Source: Isoetes taiwanensis (lineage: Eukaryota > Streptophyta > Lycopodiopsida > Isoetales > Isoetaceae). From it: 64,000 nucleotides of DNA. The stretch is from assembly GCA_021234155.1 (NCBI GenBank), contig JAJEKV010000028.1, forward strand, positions 11,918,134-11,982,133, read 5' to 3'. The notes below the pieces were generated by a model, which was given only the letters and a program-made list of their open reading frames with translations, did not search any database and was not told the origin of the DNA. The translations under genes and the position numbers were made by a program. Shown here in pieces: positions 22,851 through 32,640 of the stretch. How positions within the stretch are numbered: position 1 is the stretch's first letter; every line of letters starts with the position of its first letter.

Positions 22851-24367
22851 CTTTTCCTATTTCTAAGTGCATAATAATAGCTTTCACATTAAAGAGTACA
22901 AGATTCCATAATTGGTGCTTGGCAATTTGTTTGAATTGAATGCACGCACTTACAAAGAATGTGTTGAATAAGTCAAAAAGTTTGTCATGTGGTTTACTAC
23001 AAAGGAAACATCAAATAATTGGCATCCAACAATAGATGGGAATTCATAAACAGCATGTGTGGTTCATCTTTGTAATCAGTGGCATCAATTGTCACGATCG
23101 CTATCGATTTGGATTGCCATAACTCTTCACTTTGATTTTGTCATGATCCATGTCAATTTGGATTGACATAACTCTTCATTTACATATTAGCAGACTAATA
23201 ATTGGGCTACACTTCTTGCTTTCTTTTAGGAATAAAAATCAAATAAGGGAAAATTTACAAAGATGCACCTATGATTTTTATATACACAAAAATGTTGCTG
23301 GTATTTGTAAAATTCCCATACTGCACATGGTCAACAAAACATGTATAGGTCGAACAGGTTATTGTGAACACGAGAGAAACGCAAGGTCGAGGACTTATCC
23401 CAAGGTCTCGTGATCTCCAGCATTAAGGACTTACTCCAATAAAAATCATATCAGTGTTTGGGAGCAAGGTCTTAGTGCATTAAGTGGCGCATCCCCTAAA
23501 CCAATATTGGGTTTGCAATAGGGGCATTTTAATGGATTCCATAATTTAATAATTGCATGTATTAATTATTGATCATGAGCATCAAGTGAATATTCGCAAA
23601 TTCCAACACGTGGTGGTAAATTTATGAACAAATTCCTCAAAATTATTGGTAGAAAATTTAGATAAAATGCCACATGTCTTGAAAGCTTCCACCCACGAAT
23701 TGGCTATATGCCGATCCTTTGGATAGGATTAGGACATAGCTAAGACAACTCATTCCCTTCTTGTCCTTCCTATAATGTGTTGGCAACTCATCCCCTTCTT
23801 GTCCTTCATTTTGAATATTGCATGTGATCCAATTCAATAAGACATCTACAAGTTCTAGATAATAGACTTTCCAAATGCAACAAAAGTGCACAACTTAGTG
23901 TACTTAAATTAGTTAACTTCTTTACATCAAACTTCAAACCTCGTGAAGCTTAAACAATCTGCATACCACTAAGAGAACTGTAAATGCCATAAAACATTAA
24001 TTAAACTTTCTCATCAGCGAAGACCAAAAGATGGGACCCAAATAAAGGACAAAAAACATAAAACTATGTTGTATTTGACCATGAAAGAAGGGGTGTATTA
24101 TAGTTTGGGTTGTATTTAAAAAATTTTCAACCATCGGACTGCCACATATTCTATAGAATATTCCCTATAGAATCATACGAGCCATCTGCCTCAAATGAAG
24201 ATGGTGTCAAACAACCATGTTTTGAACCCATCAAGTCAATGGAGATAGAAAAATCTGATTTAATGGTTATCCATGGCATCAAGTTTCTTGCTTCTATTCA
24301 CTGCCGAGAAAAAATATGATCAATATCAAAACAAACCAAGCTCAGAGGAATTGAACCTCTGTGTTTT
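22851..24367. other. AT-rich spacer, no gene seen
   Basis: No supportable gene. A small local duplication (tcccttcttgtcctt / ccccttcttgtcctt) lies at 23750-23815. Confidence 0.45.
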
Positions 24368-24372
24368 GCCAG

Positions 24373-24855
24373 TGTCACGAACTTATTCGAAAACAAGAAA
24401 AATACTTGAGAAATATGCAAGAAATACGACAAGATTGACAAAGAATCTGATATATGATGAAGAATCAAGAATACAATGACCTGAAGGCAAGCAGGACCAC
24501 GAGACCTAGACGGCTCAAGACTGGTGTTGAATCGGAATGGTTCGACAAGAATGAGACTCCTCCTTATATATCTAAACCAATGGTCTAGATTGTGCCACTT
24601 CAATGGATGAGATCTTGCCAAGTGTTGCATATGCACGTAGGTTTTGTATGTTCTAGAACCTGGTGGAGGCTGTTTCGTATATGTGGATGATGCAAGAGAA
24701 TAGTATCAAGGCTAATAGGTAGTGCAGTTGGCAAAGCTATGTGGCTTGGAACTAGAAAGTGGCAAGGATGAACTCTACCTCGTGCAATTATTTTTTTCCA
24801 CCCGTGTGACGACTATATTTGTACATACGAGTATAATGCCCATATGGTCGTCACA
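24373..24855 (-). mobile_element. Solo LTR of the chromovirus family (LTR A)
   Basis: This 483-bp segment is homologous over its length to the two LTRs at 25097-25500 and 32071-32560. On the minus strand it begins TGTGACGACC and ends GTTCGTGACA, giving TG...CA ends. The five bases on either side are gccag (24368-24372) and accag (24856-24860), a 4/5 match compatible with an old target-site duplication. Homology with the 32.6-kb copy continues beyond the right end (see findings), so its history is more complex than a simple solo LTR. Confidence 0.65.
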
Positions 24856-24885
24856 ACCAGAAGCTCGTTAAGAGTGAAGAAAATA

Positions 24886-24940
24886 GTTAGATAGATAATA
24901 TTTTTACGTCATACCATGTTGGTAGCGTCCATGAGGACAT
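24886..24940 (-). mobile_element. Very short LINE 3'-end insertion
   Basis: About 55 bp reading on the minus strand as ATGTCCTCATGGACGCTACC...ACGTAAAAA followed by a TATC-type simple tail. It interrupts sequence that is continuous in the paralogous flank at 32590/32591, which serves as the empty site. The end resembles the LINE termini at 11541 and 12121. Confidence 0.45.
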
Positions 24941-24992
24941 AGAGCAAAAGAAATACGTATACAACAAGTACTGTGGAAAAAATCAATCAAAC

Positions 24993-25096
24993 ATCAAACT
25001 GCAAATCTGATGACTTCTTCTTGAGTTTTGGCGTCTGCCACAAAGAGCCCCTTCAAAAATAATCTCGAAGTGCAACATCTCCCCAGGTAGTATCTA
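24993..25096 (-). pseudogene. Stray chromovirus gag fragment
   Basis: The stretch contains gag-like sequence (DTTWGDVALRDYF on the minus strand, near 25096-25055) homologous to the gag region around 31580-31525 of the main element (DTAWDDVGF). It lies between LTR A and LTR B, outside the main element, and therefore comes from another copy or a rearrangement. Confidence 0.5.
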
Positions 25097-25500
25097 TGTC
25101 ATGAACCTATGCGAAAACAAGGGAAAATACAAGGAGAAATATGTAAAGAATATGCTGGAACACTAAAAATACTTGATAGATCATAGCAGAATACAAGGGC
25201 TTGAACTAGAAGACTCAAGACTGGATGGTTTGATAAGAATGAGGCTCCTCTTTATATATCTAAACCAATGGTCCAGATCGTGCCAACGGATGAGATCTTG
25301 TCAAGTGTCGCACATGCACATAGGTTCTGGAATGTTTGATAACCTCCTAGAAGCTGCTACACGCATGTGCATGATGCAAAGGAATATCATCAAGGATAAT
25401 AAGTAGCGCAGTTGGAACCCTGCCTCGTGCAACTAAATTTTTGCATCTATATGACGACTACATTTGGGCATACGAGTATAAGACCTATATGGTCGTTATA
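25097..25500 (-). mobile_element. Chromovirus 3' LTR (LTR B)
   Basis: Homologous to LTRs A and C but about 80 bp shorter through internal deletions, including between the two tRNA-like boxes. On the minus strand it begins TATAACGACC (usual start TGTGACGACC, so the terminal TG has decayed) and ends GTTCATGACA. After removing the solo LTR at 25506-26326, the chromovirus purine tract directly precedes this start. Confidence 0.75.
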
Positions 25501-25505
25501 CCATC

Positions 25506-26326
25506 TGATACGGAGCAAGCATGGGGGAGTGGTCCACGGCGAAGGGTTATTTCAATATGGCAAACTATGGCAAAATCGATAACTTAATGTAGGCCCCTAT
25601 ATAAGGGCAAAGGAATATTGGACCAAAGCTATATGCATACATGAATACACCTATGGTGGAGTTGAGTTAATATTGGAACCATTATTGGGAGAAAGGGAAA
25701 CATCGAATCTGTGGCCTTGAATATGTAAAGATGTAAAGGGGTATGTTTATTGCAAAAGGCAATGCAACCTTTATATAGCGAAGTGCCTTTAATGATATAA
25801 AAGAGGTGCATCGTATATATTAAGGGGACCATCGGTTTATTAGGGGGGTGAAGACACAAGTACTTGCGGACTGTGAATAGGAGTTGATGGACGATAAATA
25901 GGGCAAGATATGCATTGAAGTTGAAAGGGGCTTTTATCTATTTAACGGACCACATTTGATATCAGCAACAAAGGCCATGGGATATCTAAAACTAAATTTA
26001 CCTTTATACCAAGGGACATCAACGACTACTTATATGAGAAGCTAAAGCATAATTCTTATTCCTTTCTAAGCCTCATATTATTTACCATTGTTTTGATTTG
26101 TGGCTACTTAGTGTAGCGAGACTAGTCTGAAGGCAAGTAAGCCAGGGCCAGGGCTATGTATTTGCCATGTTTGCCATAACCCAGTGGATCCGAGTGGGTG
26201 GTTAATGGTGCTGCCATATCAATTGTGCATGAATAAAGTTTCTTTAGTCCAGTGTTCTATTATTTTATTGTGGGTTCTATGATTCTGTGTTAGTACAACA
26301 ATCTAAAATATACATGAATCGTATCA
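25506..26326. mobile_element. Solo LTR, 821 bp, with perfect 5-bp target duplication
   Basis: The segment begins TGATACG and ends CGTATCA, a 7-bp perfect terminal inverted repeat with TG...CA ends. It is flanked on both sides by CCATC (25501-25505 and 26327-26331), an exact 5-bp target-site duplication. It is inserted at the junction between the chromovirus purine tract and its 3' LTR. No coding sequence is visible. The family was not recognised and orientation is undetermined because the termini are palindromic. Confidence 0.85.
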
Positions 26327-26339
26327 CCATCTCCCTCCT

Positions 26340-26939
26340 ATGATGACAATGTGTACTGGAGCCAGAGTACTCGAACTTGCCTTATCCAGGTGACGACAGT
26401 AGAACTTCGCAATTCTATCAAGAGCATTAATCAGGTTCTCGGCAGGCTCCCAGGTTCTGTTGGTGAGTAACCTTCCCAATCGACAAGGTAATACAATCGC
26501 CGATGAAGAAACTTAGAGTCCAAAGTATCTGGAACCTCAAACTCCTCGTGACCATCAATTTAGTGGAGGCGGCGGAGGAATGCGATCCGGGAAGGGATTA
26601 AATGTATAGGACTCCAATAGAGAAACATAAAATACAGGATGAAGACGAACAGCCGGGGGGAGCTCAAGTCGGTATACTGGATATCTGATCTGACTTGTGA
26701 TCCAGTAAAGACCAAGGCGGCGATAGTCAAGCTGGTTGAAGGGACATGACGTAGGGAGGTCCCTGCAAAGAAGCCAAACAAGGTCGTCAACATGAAAAGT
26801 AGGAGCTTCCTAGTGATGTAAAACTGCGTAATGTCAATAGCATTCCTGTGCCCGGAGAAGATGATGATGAAGATCTGATTGAAGAGTCTGCAGCTTTTGA
26901 AGTCAAGATTCAGCATTAGAATTGACAGAGTCATATCCA
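26340..26939 (-). pseudogene. Chromovirus integrase C-terminal domain and chromodomain
   Basis: The minus strand encodes the end of the polyprotein: an RLGLYWITSQI block, RLHPVFYVSLL (the integrase GPY/F-adjacent signature), then FEVPDTLDSKFLHRRLYYLV and DWEGY (chromodomain), a one-base frame change near 26460, and TWEPAENLINALDRI. The frame ends about 15 bases before the 3' purine tract. The chromodomain in such elements directs integration towards marked chromatin; here the aromatic residues Y/W are recognisable, but the gene is broken. Confidence 0.8.
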
Positions 26940-26944
26940 GCAGC

Positions 26945-28460
26945 TGTGATGTTCCAGGTATTTATATGGTATACGTATGCATACCATGACACGTCACCAG
27001 TATCTAACTAGACCCCTAAGGGTCAATAAGGGATAACTTGGGTTCACCTAAAATGGATTTTATTAGCTATGCTAAAAATATTAGTGGTTAAATAACCTAA
27101 TTAGACTAATTAGGTTATAATTAGCTAAAGGAAATCAATAGGAAAGCGCTACCTGGCCCAAATCGATTGGCCAAGTGGGATTTGCCAAATTGGGAGGAGA
27201 AATTGGGGCCCTACTCCCATTTTGCCCCAAAATTGATTTGGGGAAAAGGAGAAAAAGAGCAGCCACCAGTTGTTGTAAATAGACCTGAAGAATGAGGCTT
27301 TTCGTGAAAATGGATCCAGCCAAGAGACTGGTTACTCCCTAAATAGTTCGCATTTTCGCTGACACTTCTTTGAGTAGATGAAATGGTTAAATTCTCTTTT
27401 ATATGTTATTATGATGATGATGGATACTTTGATAGTGTTTATATTCTTTCTTTCTGCTCCTTCTGTGTATTGGGGGTTAAGGGAAGGGTAGAGACCTAAA
27501 AGCTTCCTAGAACTAAAGATGTTTCTAGCTAGAACCCTTAAAACCCAATAATTGCAGCCTGCGCACAAGAGCCCACCTGGCTGTGGATGCTATGATGTGG
27601 TTTAGCATCAAACAACGGACACAATTGGTGAAGTAGGGGCGGAGCCTTGCTGAGCGTGGCTACTGAGGCTCCTACAGTGTGCTAGGCTTATAGTCGGTCA
27701 CTGCGTGTGGGCAGGGAATGGGTCTGACACCCCATGGATCACAGGATATGGCCTCTAAGAACGTCCTCGGCTTTGCGTAGATTTAGGGAGGTAAGTCGGG
27801 TACGGATACGGGTGCTGCAGGTGTGGCAGGTATCCTCTAGTACACCCATGGAACCGTTGTGATCCGGGAGGGGAAGCTTCTCTGACCTGCCTCATCGAAC
27901 CAGAGAGATGTAACCCGGAGTAGTCTCATAGGGTGATTCCTTGGGATTGCGTCCTCGGAGGGCTACAATCACGTCATAGCATGTTTCAGCCTATCTACAA
28001 AGTGTGCACAGGAGGGGCGGTTGGAGTGGACTACCCTAGCTATTGTTCTATGCCAGCCAACGCACGGTTATACTTCTGTCTGCTGATATCTTGAGGCCAT
28101 GACCGTTAGTTGACCCCATGGAGTCAGAGCCCAGGGTAGCGCCCTTGTCATGATGTGTTACTTATGTTATTTATGCTTGTAGTGTTATTTCGTTGATGAT
28201 GATGGATGGGCCACCCTTCGTGGTGGTATATTATTTCAGCATGATTGTTGTATGCTAACATGTATATACGCTTCCGCTGTATAGGATTCCCACAGAGGAT
28301 GTGGGACGAATGGTACCTTCGTGTTCCTTGCCCGGACACTTGGCCATCCCAAGTGGTCTGAGTATGGCGGAGGGCCCTACCATGGTGATGTAGTCGCCAT
28401 GGGAGGGGAATTCTCGTATTTATACGATGGGAGCATTGTATAGATCCTGGGAGCATCACA
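26945..28460. mobile_element. Solo LTR-like element, 1516 bp, splitting the integrase
   Basis: It begins TGTGATGTTCCAGG and ends CCTGGGAGCATCACA, an imperfect terminal inverted repeat with TG...CA ends. Flanking pentamers are gcagc (26940-26944) and gcatc (28461-28465), a 4/5 match. Removing the segment rejoins the integrase core (upstream on the minus strand) to the integrase C-terminal domain. The right half is homologous in reverse orientation to 62780-64000, confirming a dispersed family. No coding sequence was recognised. It could be a solo LTR or a similarly ended non-autonomous element. Confidence 0.8.
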
Positions 28461-28465
28461 GCATC

Positions 28466-28990
28466 ACTAAAGAATCAACGAGGATGTCGGCCAGTGTTTA
28501 GAAAGAACGGGATTTGGTCATTAGAAGCATGTACTGAGTTATTATAGGCAAACTCAGCTATTGGGAGCATGTCGATCCAATCATCCTGCTGATAATTGAT
28601 GAAACATCTAAAATATTATTCAAGAGTCTGATTGCTGCGCTCGGCTTTCCCATTACCTTTTAGATGATGGCCAAAAGTCAACAAATGGTCAACATGTAAT
28701 ACCTCTAAATGTTGCTTCCAAAATCATGCGATGAACTGAGGTCCACGATCATTGAAGATAGTGTCTGGCAACCCTTAGAGTCTAACTACTTCCCAAAGAA
28801 GGAGGTCAGTCGCTCCCTCACTAGTGATAGTGATGTTGCAATGGATAAAATAAGTCATCTTAGAAAAGCGATCAACAACGACCATGATGGCATCTGACCC
28901 CAAGAAACAAGGTAGGAGCCCAAGAGACAAGATAGTGGGCTCAAGGTACGAGCATCGAGACAAGGCATCAAGATTAGGCATCGAGCGTCG
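28466..28990 (-). pseudogene. Chromovirus integrase catalytic core
   Basis: The minus strand shows the three acidic catalytic positions in context: VVVDRFSKM (first Asp, about 28890-28865), NDRGPQF (second Asp, about 28760-28735) and GNGKAERSNQ (Glu, about 28665-28630). Then DDWIDMLPIAEFAYNN follows. A stop after GPQFIA and one near the C-terminal end break the frame. The N-terminal HHCC zinc-binding domain expected between RNase H and this core is missing, replaced by short repeated GCATCGAGAC-like sequence at 28945-29005. Confidence 0.8.
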
Positions 28991-30160
28991 AGACTAGGAC
29001 GGTGCTTGACCACAAAATCAATGCGTGATAATACTTGAGTATGCCATCGGGCCTGGTGATGGTTGAGCATTCGAACAGAGTGAAAAGATTTCAGATTTCA
29101 ATGATTCATATAGACTTTGACCTTATGAGGAGATCTTTCCAAGAAATGTCTCCAGTTCTTAAAAGAATCAACTATCGCCAACAGCTTCTTGCCATAAATT
29201 AGATAGTTGATGTCTGTAGCCTGGAAATTCTGCGAGTGATAGGCGGTCGGATGCAGTTCATGGTCATAGCCCTCCTACGACAAGATATCACCAAGGGCAA
29301 AATTAGAAGCATCAGCTTCGACAATGTATGGGTAACGAACGCAGTTTCTGCTTTCATACTCTATCAAATTGCAGATCCTTTGTCGTGGGACATGTCAAAG
29401 GAAGGGCGATCTCTGAATAATCCCGAATAATACGCCAATAAAAGTTGGCAAATTCAAGAAAATACTGAAGATCTCAGACGGAAGAAAGTGTTTGCCACTC
29501 TAGAATAGTACTGACCTTTGCGGGATCTATAGAGACTCCATGAGGGGTTATCCAATATATAGCCAACAGACTTGACATTATTCAGCTCGAATTGATACTT
29601 CTCCAACTTGGCATAAAGTCCATATTCCCGCAACTTCTGAAGGATCTTTCAGACATGTTCTTCATGCTCTTCCAGACTCTTCGAATGGATCAGAATATCA
29701 TCTAAATAGATGATAACAAAGAGATCCAAAAACTTCTGAAAGGCATCATTAGTCATATGCTGAAAGACTGCTCGAGCATTGGTAAGGCCAAAGGGGGTCG
29801 TACAGAGTTCGAAAGGCTATCTTTCACTCATCACCTTCCCTGATCCGACTGAGATTATAGGCACCTCGAAGATGATGAAGTATCGTGCGCCCTGCAGCTA
29901 CTGAAGCAACTCTGGAATCAGAGGAAGAGGATATCGATTGCACACTGTGATCTTATTGAGGTCACTACAATCCACAACCAACCACAAAGAACCGTCTTTC
30001 TTGGAGACAAACAATATAAGAGTCCATACAGGTGACTGAGAATGTCAAATAAACCCAGTTGCAACATTCTCTTCGATATATATCCGCAAAGCTTCCAACC
30101 CTGTTGAGGACAAATGATAGATGGGCCCATATGGTGTGGTCATTCCTTGCTTGTCATATA
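28991..30160 (-). pseudogene. Chromovirus reverse transcriptase and RNase H
   Basis: RT starts near 30150 (LEALRIYIEEN), continues with [16 protein letters not shown] and [12 protein letters not shown], then FGLTNA and FVIIYLDDILIHS, with the catalytic YLDD codons at 29708-29697. RNase H follows, recognisable by EADASNFALGDIL (29325-29286) and the terminal ARWHTQVLSRIDFVV block near 29050-29005. Stops and frame changes are scattered throughout, with one apparent deletion around 29880-29830 in the RT palm. Catalytic residues remain readable, but the gene cannot be translated whole. Confidence 0.85.
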
Positions 30161-30773
30161 AAGAATCATACAAGTAAACTATATGCGAAACTTGAGCAAA
30201 ATTGATTAAGGTGGCGCCATTAGATCAATGGGGCAGTCATAGGGATGATGCTCCGGAAACTGAGGGCTTTGACCTTATCAAAAACATCAGAAAAAATTCT
30301 ATATTTATCAGGGAGGATAGGGGCGGACATTATTGAAGCAGAGCTAGTCGAATGGCGAACTTAAATTGCAAATACTAAACTGGGATCTTGCCTTCCAGGT
30401 TTGATAAACATATGGAGAGAAATCTTTGAGATACGGAGTTGTGGGCGTGACCGGGATGAAGCTTTCAAAGGAACAGAAGGTTGGACAGGAGCTAGAGCTA
30501 GAGCAGAGACTAGAGTAGGAGCAGGAACTGGAACAGGAATTGGGACCTCATTTAGAACATAAATCGTAGCAGAGATATGAACTAGATTGGGACATGAAGC
30601 AGAAACAGGAACTAGAACATGAGCAAGAGTAGGATCAGGAGCCCACGATACTATATCGACCGGAGTAGATGCAGCCGCAGAGGCAGGAACTGCAGATGAA
30701 CTGGAACTAGATCTAGAACCAGCAAAGAAGAAAGATCTAGAGTACCAACAATCTGTGGGTTACCCAACCTGAG

Positions 30774-31020
30774 CTAGAAAATGCCCAAGACTACTGATGC
30801 ATGTGAGCTCACAATGAGATTGAAGAAAATGCTATAAGAAGCTCCCTCGAACGAAATCCGAAGAGGTGCAGTACATTCTGTGGCTATGCATGTGGAGGTC
30901 TCACGTCCATCAATCACACCAATAGAACTGAGATGCTCGAGTCTGATTCTACAGATGGCGTGCTTAGAAGCAAACGCGTTGTCCATAAAACAAGCATTCA
31001 CGCCACTATCGGAGTTGTGT
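30774..31020 (-). pseudogene. Chromovirus protease
   Basis: The minus-strand frame includes the retroviral-type aspartic protease triad Asp-Ser-Gly (codons near 31010-31002), then FMDNAFASKHAI and, further on, SHASVVLGIF, which corresponds to the conserved hydrophobic-hydrophobic-LG strand. It lies between gag and RT as expected. The frame stops after LGIF. Confidence 0.7.
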
Positions 31021-31201
31021 CAATGCATCCAACTATCAAATCTCTGATTCTAATGATGTCGAGATAAGAAATTCTTTGCCGACCTTATAGAGAGAATAAA
31101 CCCGTCAATCCTATGAGAGGAGTCTGAGAAATATTGGTCAGCCATCGAGAGACTCCTACTATTAGGACCGGCCCTTTAAGTTATCCGACTGAATTGGGTG
31201 G

Positions 31202-31600
31202 TTAACTGGTAACTGGATATCCACGAGCAATATGACCAGCTCCTCCATAGTAGAGACAAAGATTAGCCTCCCTCCGGTGCTGCTTCTCGGCCGCCGACAA
31301 GGGGCCTCGATCTACATGATCGATTTGCATGGGCACTCGACTATCTACTTCAGAGGTGCCGGATAGAGCAGAGACTGGTAATACATATGTTTTTGGGAAA
31401 AAAAGTCTGATGTCGTCTTTCCTGTCTGCGCACAAGTAGACGATTATCACATCGAATTTAATGGCTTCTTCTAGAATCTTGGGGTCGTCTATAGATAGCA
31501 ACATATCTTTGACATTCTCACGTAAGCCCCTTTGAAAACAACCTCAAAGCCAACATCATCCCATGCAGTATCTATAACAATTTGACGAAATTCTGATGCA
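31202..31600 (-). pseudogene. Chromovirus gag end with mutated zinc knuckle
   Basis: Gag capsid-like sequence (DTAWDDVGF near 31580) and, at 31320-31210, PMQID... followed by LCLYYGGAGHIARGYP. The latter is a CCHC zinc knuckle in which the second and last Cys are now Tyr, which would abolish zinc binding. A stop after the ...SKICCYL block separates the parts. Sequence between 31600 and 32070 would be leader and gag start; no clean start codon was chosen. Confidence 0.75.
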
Positions 31601-32070
31601 AATATCGAATTTGGATGAGAATCTTACCGAAGATTACTGAGTTTCGTAACAATGCCGCTGCAGTAAAAGCAACAAAGTGTTGCAATTCTGGAGCTCCTCT
31701 CTCAGGGAAAAGAGCAAACCAACTGAGAGTTGGTCCTACGAACCGACCAGTCCAACTTGTTCCTAACCTGTAGAATATCTATGAGGATGGAGCCGAATCA
31801 AAAGCCAAATCTGATTCAAGAAACCACGAAGCTTGGACCGAGTGCCGTCAGACTTCTAAAGCAAGCTAATTTTGAGCTTTGATGGCCCCAATCCCAAGCT
31901 AGAAACAGCTTTATGCGAAGCAACCCACTCTTCGAACTCCTTATTATCTGATTGCAACTGCTGGCTGTAATAAGGATGAAATCTCCTTCTTAGAAACAGA
32001 AACCATCAAATATGCGTAAAAAATTGCTTAGGATCAGAGCAAGCGAGCAGTGAGGAATTCTGGTTCAAAC

Positions 32071-32560
32071 TGTCATGAACCTACTCGAAAACAAGGAAAA
32101 TACATGAAAAATATACAAGAAATATGCCAAGATCGGCAAAGAATCTGATATATGATGAAAAATCAAGAATACAATAGTCGGAGAGCATGCAAGAATACGA
32201 GACAGATGCCTAGACGGCTTAAGACTAACGTTGAATCAGAATGGTTCGATAAGAATGAGGCTCCTCCTTATATATCTAAACCAATGGTCTAGATTGTGCC
32301 ACTCCAACGGATGAGATCTTGCCAAGTGTCACACATGCACATAGGTCTGGAATGTTCTAGAACATCCTAAAGGCTGCTGCGCATATGTAGATGATAGAAA
32401 AGAACATCATCAAGCATAATAGGTAGCGCAGTTGGCAATGGTATATGGCTTACAATTAGAAAGTTGCAAGTTTGAACCTTGACTTGTGCAACTACCTTTT
32501 TGCATCCGTGTGACGACTATATTTGTATATACGAGTAATAATGCCCGTATAGTCACCACA
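32071..32560 (-). mobile_element. Chromovirus 5' LTR (LTR C)
   Basis: 490 bp, starting TGTGGTGACT and ending GTTCATGACA on the minus strand. Alignable end to end with LTR A and, apart from deletions, LTR B; substitutions are frequent, indicating an old insertion. It precedes gag in the right place and orientation. Confidence 0.8.
32422..32500 (+). other. tRNA-like / Pol III box segment inside the LTR
   Basis: On the plus strand (opposite to the element) LTR C contains GGTAGCGCAGTTGGCA, matching an A-box, and 40 bases later AAGTTTGAACCTT, resembling a B-box, followed by a tRNA-like tail. LTR A carries the same pair at 24717-24800; LTR B keeps only the first box. This suggests a tRNA-derived sequence captured by the ancestral LTR. 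It is not a functional tRNA gene. Confidence 0.4.
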
Positions 32561-32640
32561 ATCAGAAGCTTATTAAGAGTGAAGAAAATAGAGCAAAAGA
32601 AATACATATACAATAAGTACTGCAGCAAAAGTCAATCGAG

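Larger units (their letters stand above)
25097..32560 (-). mobile_element. Degenerate chromovirus (Ty3/gypsy) with nested insertions
   Basis: On the minus strand the parts appear in canonical order: 5' LTR (32560-32071), gag with zinc knuckle, protease, reverse transcriptase with YLDD, RNase H, integrase core, integrase C-terminus with chromodomain, a purine tract (AGGAGGGAGATGG, near 26343-26327), and 3' LTR (25500-25097). Two unrelated solo LTRs (25506-26326 and 26945-28460) sit inside it. Stops and frameshifts occur in every domain, so it is inactive. The gag end (PMQID...LCLYYGGAGH) and chromodomain resemble Tcn1-like or fungal/animal chromoviruses rather than the usual angiosperm CRM, Tekay, Galadriel or Reina groups; this assignment is by eye. 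No conventional tRNA primer-binding site follows the 5' LTR: the adjacent bases read GTTTGAACCAGAATTCC. Confidence 0.85.
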
